Shown: positions 6,015 to 8,315 of the stretch, in pieces
Layout of the letters: the number at the start of each line of letters is the position of its first letter
Numbering within the stretch: the first letter of the stretch is position 1
Origin: an uncultured Clostridia bacterium
GTDB lineage: Bacteria > Bacillota > Clostridia > TANB77 > CAG-508
Assembly (NCBI GenBank): GCA_934167495.1
Contig: CAKPKP010000024.1
Location: forward strand, 1-8,315
Reading direction: 5' to 3'
Length of the DNA stretch: 8,315 nt
Notes under the pieces: generated by a model
The model's database searches: none
What the model saw: only the letters and a program-made list of their open reading frames with translations
Told to the model about the DNA's origin: nothing
Made by a program: the position numbers and the translations under genes

Positions 6015-6079
6015 GAACAAAGACGCGGACTTCAAAATGTTTTAATAAGTGCAAAAGTTATTAATGTCCGCTTTTGTTC
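6015..6079 (-). terminator. Composite stem-loop directly after the MATE-kinase gene
   Basis: Three nested stems pair: GAACAAA (6015-6021) with TTTGTTC (6073-6079), GCGGAC (6025-6030) with GTCCGC (6066-6071), and TTAATAA (6042-6048) with TTATTAA (6058-6064), with a 9-base loop and one-sided bulges. It begins two bases after the stop codon. The GC-rich middle stem stands out in AT-rich DNA. No U-tract follows on the minus strand, so it is not a textbook intrinsic terminator; it may be a transcript-end stabiliser or a small structured RNA. Confidence 0.5.
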
Positions 6080-6081
6080 TC

Positions 6082-8040
6082 TTATTTATTTTTTTCATTT
6101 ATATAATCACAAATAATATTTACTACCTTCTCATTTCCAATAGAACAGTCAAGACAAATATCATAGTTTTCTTTATCTCCCCATTTTTTGTTTGCAATTA
6201 TTTCATAATATGAAGCTCTTGATTTATCAGATTGAACTATATGCTTTTCGGCTTCTTTGTGAGTATCTTTATACATTTCTTTAATTTTATTTATTCTATA
6301 TTCACTTGGTGCATATAAAAATACTTTTATTAAATTAGGTTCATCTTTTAATATGTAATCTGCACATCTGCCCACAATTACGCAATCATTTTTAGAAGCA
6401 ATTAACTTTATTGTTTCTGCTTGCTTTATAATTGAATCTTTTTCGGCATCTAAAGATAAATAAAATTTATATAATTCATCATCATTATATTTATTTTCAA
6501 TTAGTGAATTTTCAATTGCAAATTTTTTAATTTCTTCTTTATCAAAGAATTTCAATGCTAATTTTTCAGCTACTTTTCTTGCTATTTCTTTTCCACCTGT
6601 TCCGTGTTCTCTTGAAATTGAAATTATTAATTTGTTACTTGCAATATCTTTTTTGTCCTTTTCTTCAAGTATGGCAATTTTCTCTTTGTATGTTTTCTTT
6701 AGTATAAATGCAGAAATTATGCTAGTCAAGATTTCTGCTATTGGGAAAGTCCACCAAACTATATTTGTTACACTATCAGATAATGTAAATAAATATGCTA
6801 CTGGAAATACAAATATTACAAGTCTTAATAATGAAATTATCAATGGTCTTATTGCATATCCTAGTGATTGTAACACACCTTGTACTGCAACAGAAAATCC
6901 CATAAAAACATATCCTATGCTTGCAATTCTTAATGAAATTGTACAAACTTCAATAATTTCCTTACTTGTTCCTCCTGATAACGCAAACAAACTTGATAAG
7001 GGTTTTGCAAAAATTTCAAAGATTATTGTTAAAATAAATGTTACCATTGCAGTATCAATAATTCCATATTTAATGCAATCATTTATTCTTTCTTTATCTT
7101 TCATACCATAATTAAAAGATAATATAGAAATTATAGTATTAGATAGTCCAAATGCTGAGAATAATGCTATTTGTTGAATCTTATAGTATATTCCAAATGA
7201 CCCTACTAAAATTGTAGGATCTGCTTTTGCTCCTCCAAGTATTGCATTCATTCCTGCCATCATAACTGATAATAATGCTTGCATAATCGCAGCAGAAATA
7301 CCTATTTTATATATTCCTTTAATTATACCTATTTCAGGCTTAATATATTTTAGACTTCCATTTATTTCTTTGTTTTTAGTATAGTGAAAAAACATTGCTA
7401 TAAATAAAGAAACAAATTGTCCTATAACTGTTGCCCAAGCTGCACCAGCCACTCCCATCTTCAATGGAAATATAAATATATAATCTAATACAATATTTGT
7501 TACAGCACCAGATATTTGAGAAATTGTTGATAACATTGTTTTACCTGTTGCTTGCAAAAATCTTTCATATACAGTATATCCAATTGAGCCTAATGATAAA
7601 CAAGTACAAATTTTTAAGTATGTTGTTCCCATTGCTATTACTTCTTGATTTCCACCTGCAAATAAAGAAATAAACCATTTAGAGCCAAATAAACCAAATA
7701 GCAAAAATATTATAAATATACATATACTTAAAAATATTCCATTCCCAGCTACTTTATTTACTTTCTCTTGACTTTTTTCTCCTAAACTTTTTGATAATAA
7801 GGCATTTAGACCTATTCCTGTTCCAACACCTATTGCTATAATTAAAATTTGAATTGGGAAGGCTAATGTCAATGCTTGGTTGGCAATAGCCCCCTGTTCT
7901 CCCATGTTTGCTACAAATATACTATCAATAACATTGTACAATGCTTGTAGTACCATAGAAATAATCATTGGCAGTCCCATTTTTAATAATAATTTTTTCA
8001 TTGGTGCTTCTGCCATTTTGTTTTTTTGTGTTCCTTCCAT
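6082..8040 (-). CDS. MATE-family efflux transporter fused to a cytidylate-kinase-2-like domain
   Basis: This 652-residue protein has two parts. Residues about 14-455 are a MATE transporter of the MepA/DinF type: KMGLPMIISMVLQALYNVID at 20-39 is the typical first helix, with about 12 hydrophobic segments between 23 and 447. Such proteins export drugs or other organic molecules across the cell membrane using H+ or Na+ gradients. After a charged linker (450-469), residues about 470-648 match the cytidylate-kinase-2-like family: P-loop ISREHGTGGKEIA (475-487), VIVGRCADYIL (554-564), a lid-like DKSRASYY (605-612), and KKWGDKENYD (618-627). The kinase part should face the cytosol; its substrate is unproven. 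The frame is unbroken across the junction, so this is a true fusion in this sequence. AGGAGT eight bases upstream sets the start. A promoter and terminator-shaped leader precede it, so it may be attenuated. Composition is very AT-rich (14 G+C in 60 at 7021-7080). Confidence 0.9.
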   Translation of the reverse strand: MEGTQKNKMAEAPMKKLLLKMGLPMIISMVLQALYNVIDSIFVANMGEQGAIANQALTLAFPIQILIIAIGVGTGIGLNALLSKSLGEKSQEKVNKVAGNGIFLSICIFIIFLLFGLFGSKWFISLFAGGNQEVIAMGTTYLKICTCLSLGSIGYTVYERFLQATGKTMLSTISQISGAVTNIVLDYIFIFPLKMGVAGAAWATVIGQFVSLFIAMFFHYTKNKEINGSLKYIKPEIGIIKGIYKIGISAAIMQALLSVMMAGMNAILGGAKADPTILVGSFGIYYKIQQIALFSAFGLSNTIISILSFNYGMKDKERINDCIKYGIIDTAMVTFILTIIFEIFAKPLSSLFALSGGTSKEIIEVCTISLRIASIGYVFMGFSVAVQGVLQSLGYAIRPLIISLLRLVIFVFPVAYLFTLSDSVTNIVWWTFPIAEILTSIISAFILKKTYKEKIAILEEKDKKDIASNKLIISISREHGTGGKEIARKVAEKLALKFFDKEEIKKFAIENSLIENKYNDDELYKFYLSLDAEKDSIIKQAETIKLIASKNDCVIVGRCADYILKDEPNLIKVFLYAPSEYRINKIKEMYKDTHKEAEKHIVQSDKSRASYYEIIANKKWGDKENYDICLDCSIGNEKVVNIICDYINEKNK

Positions 8041-8048
8041 TTTTACAC

Positions 8049-8054
8049 ACTCCT
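8049..8054 (-). promoter_or_regulatory. Ribosome binding site of the MATE-kinase gene
   Basis: AGGAGT on the minus strand, eight bases before the ATG at 8040. It lies about 17 bases after the U-tract of the leader terminator, so read-through is needed to reach it. Confidence 0.75.
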
Positions 8055-8070
8055 TTTTATTTTTTCAAGC

Positions 8071-8110
8071 AAAAAAAAATAACGCAAGTCCTTTTCTCTG
8101 GACTTACGCT
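8071..8110 (-). terminator. Intrinsic terminator in the MATE-kinase leader (candidate attenuator)
   Basis: AGCGTAAGTCC (8110-8100) pairs with GGACTTGCGTT (8091-8081), 11 bp with two G-U pairs, around an 8-base loop. It is followed on the minus strand by A and nine T. This is a textbook terminator shape. It lies between an extended -10 promoter and the ribosome binding site of the gene, so it could act as an attenuator in a leader of about 83 bases. The alternative is that it simply ends a transcript from further right. I see no leader-peptide ORF and no known riboswitch core. Confidence 0.75.
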
Positions 8111-8129
8111 TTCGCTACTCGATATGTGT

Positions 8130-8138
8130 ATTATAGCA
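8130..8138 (-). promoter_or_regulatory. Extended -10 promoter of the MATE-kinase gene
   Basis: The minus strand reads TGCTATAAT (8138-8130): a consensus -10 box with the TG extension. No good -35 box is found 17-18 bases upstream, which extended -10 promoters can tolerate. Transcription would start near 8123, about 13 bases before the leader hairpin. Confidence 0.6.
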
Positions 8139-8198
8139 TAAATTTTATTTTCGTGTAATACTTTTCTAAAATTTTTTAGTTTTTAAATTTAGAATAAA

Positions 8199-8234
8199 TT
8201 GCTAAACTCACATTTTTAAATTTTGTTTTAGCAA
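8199..8234 (-). terminator. Weak stem-loop after the right-edge ORF
   Basis: TTGCTAAA (8199-8206) and TTTAGCAA (8227-8234) form a perfect 8-bp stem with a 20-base AT-rich loop. On the minus strand TTTATTCT follows. It lies 19 bases after the stop of the right-edge ORF and may end its transcript. Confidence 0.35.
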
Positions 8235-8252
8235 CAACTTGTAATTTTTTGT

Positions 8253-8315
8253 TTATACCCATATAATCATTATTAGTAATATAATACCAATACCTAGAAA
8301 ACCATATCCCATAAT
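8253..8315 (-). CDS. Hydrophobic small or partial protein at the window edge
   Basis: An open frame enters from the right edge and ends with TAA at 8255-8253. Its last 19 residues, beginning at an ATG (8312-8310), read MGYG followed by a run of F, L, I, G and V ending in IIWV, which is a single membrane segment. It is either the C-terminus of a larger membrane protein or a very small membrane peptide with a Gly-Tyr start, as found in many Firmicute spore or stress peptides. With only 63 bases visible the family cannot be decided, and chance cannot be excluded. Confidence 0.35.
   Translation of the reverse strand: MMGYGFLGIGIILLIMIIWV

Noticed and set aside
6632..7111. 159-codon plus-strand ORF
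   Set aside because: It is antisense to the MATE domain; its hydrophobic look mirrors the membrane helices on the real strand.
8071..8138. Known riboswitch or T-box in the MATE-kinase leader
   Set aside because: Only about 13 bases lie between the predicted start and the hairpin, and I see no core of the guanidine, fluoride, preQ1 or T-box families.
7880..8158. 92-codon plus-strand ORF
   Set aside because: It is antisense to the MATE N-terminus and runs through the promoter and leader terminator.
8228..8250. A further copy of the dispersed motif (CAACAACTTGTAAT)
   Set aside because: Only the AACAA-like start is shared; the CTTAAAA-CGATT core is absent.

Overview
The window is very AT-rich. 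Every recognisable gene is on the minus strand, with strong AGGAG-type ribosome binding sites, extended -10 promoters and the standard genetic code. Together with the gene families (MepA-like MATE transporter, cytidylate-kinase-like domain, AlbA_2/RecG-like regulator), this suggests a low-GC Firmicute, probably a gut-type Clostridia genome. The organism cannot be named from the sequence.

Layout from the right end, which is the direction of transcription. At the right edge is the end of a tiny hydrophobic ORF (8253-8315). Next come an extended -10 promoter and an intrinsic-terminator-shaped leader (8138-8071), then a 652-residue fusion of a MATE efflux transporter and a cytidylate-kinase-2-like domain (8040-6082). 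A multi-part stem-loop lies directly after its stop. A roughly 1.1 kb non-coding stretch follows and holds 'element B', an AT-rich repeat-bearing spacer. Next is an AlbA_2/RecG-C-like ATP-binding regulator (4814-3528) whose promoter overlaps a striking array of CGTTCAAT octamers and which ends in a good intrinsic terminator. Then a solo ABC exporter (3336-1513) with its own promoter and a noticeably higher G+C content. Its 3' hairpin abuts the last 49 codons of a tyrosine recombinase (1451-1302) that has lost its N-terminal part. That remnant is followed by an unrecognised 84-residue protein and an overlapping 33-codon ORF that may be its frameshifted tail. The left 0.95 kb is non-coding 'element A'.

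Elements A and B share the same order of sequence blocks in the same orientation, including a 33-base identical run, and each contains internal copies of one degenerate ~55-60 base motif about 163-164 bases apart. They bracket the recombinase remnant, ABC gene and AlbA gene, so this middle part looks like an accessory region. The two most unusual things here are these paralogous non-coding elements and the transporter-kinase fusion with a possible attenuator. The genes do not form one operon: each larger gene has its own promoter, and no common pathway is evident. Alignments and base counts were made by eye, without computed scores.
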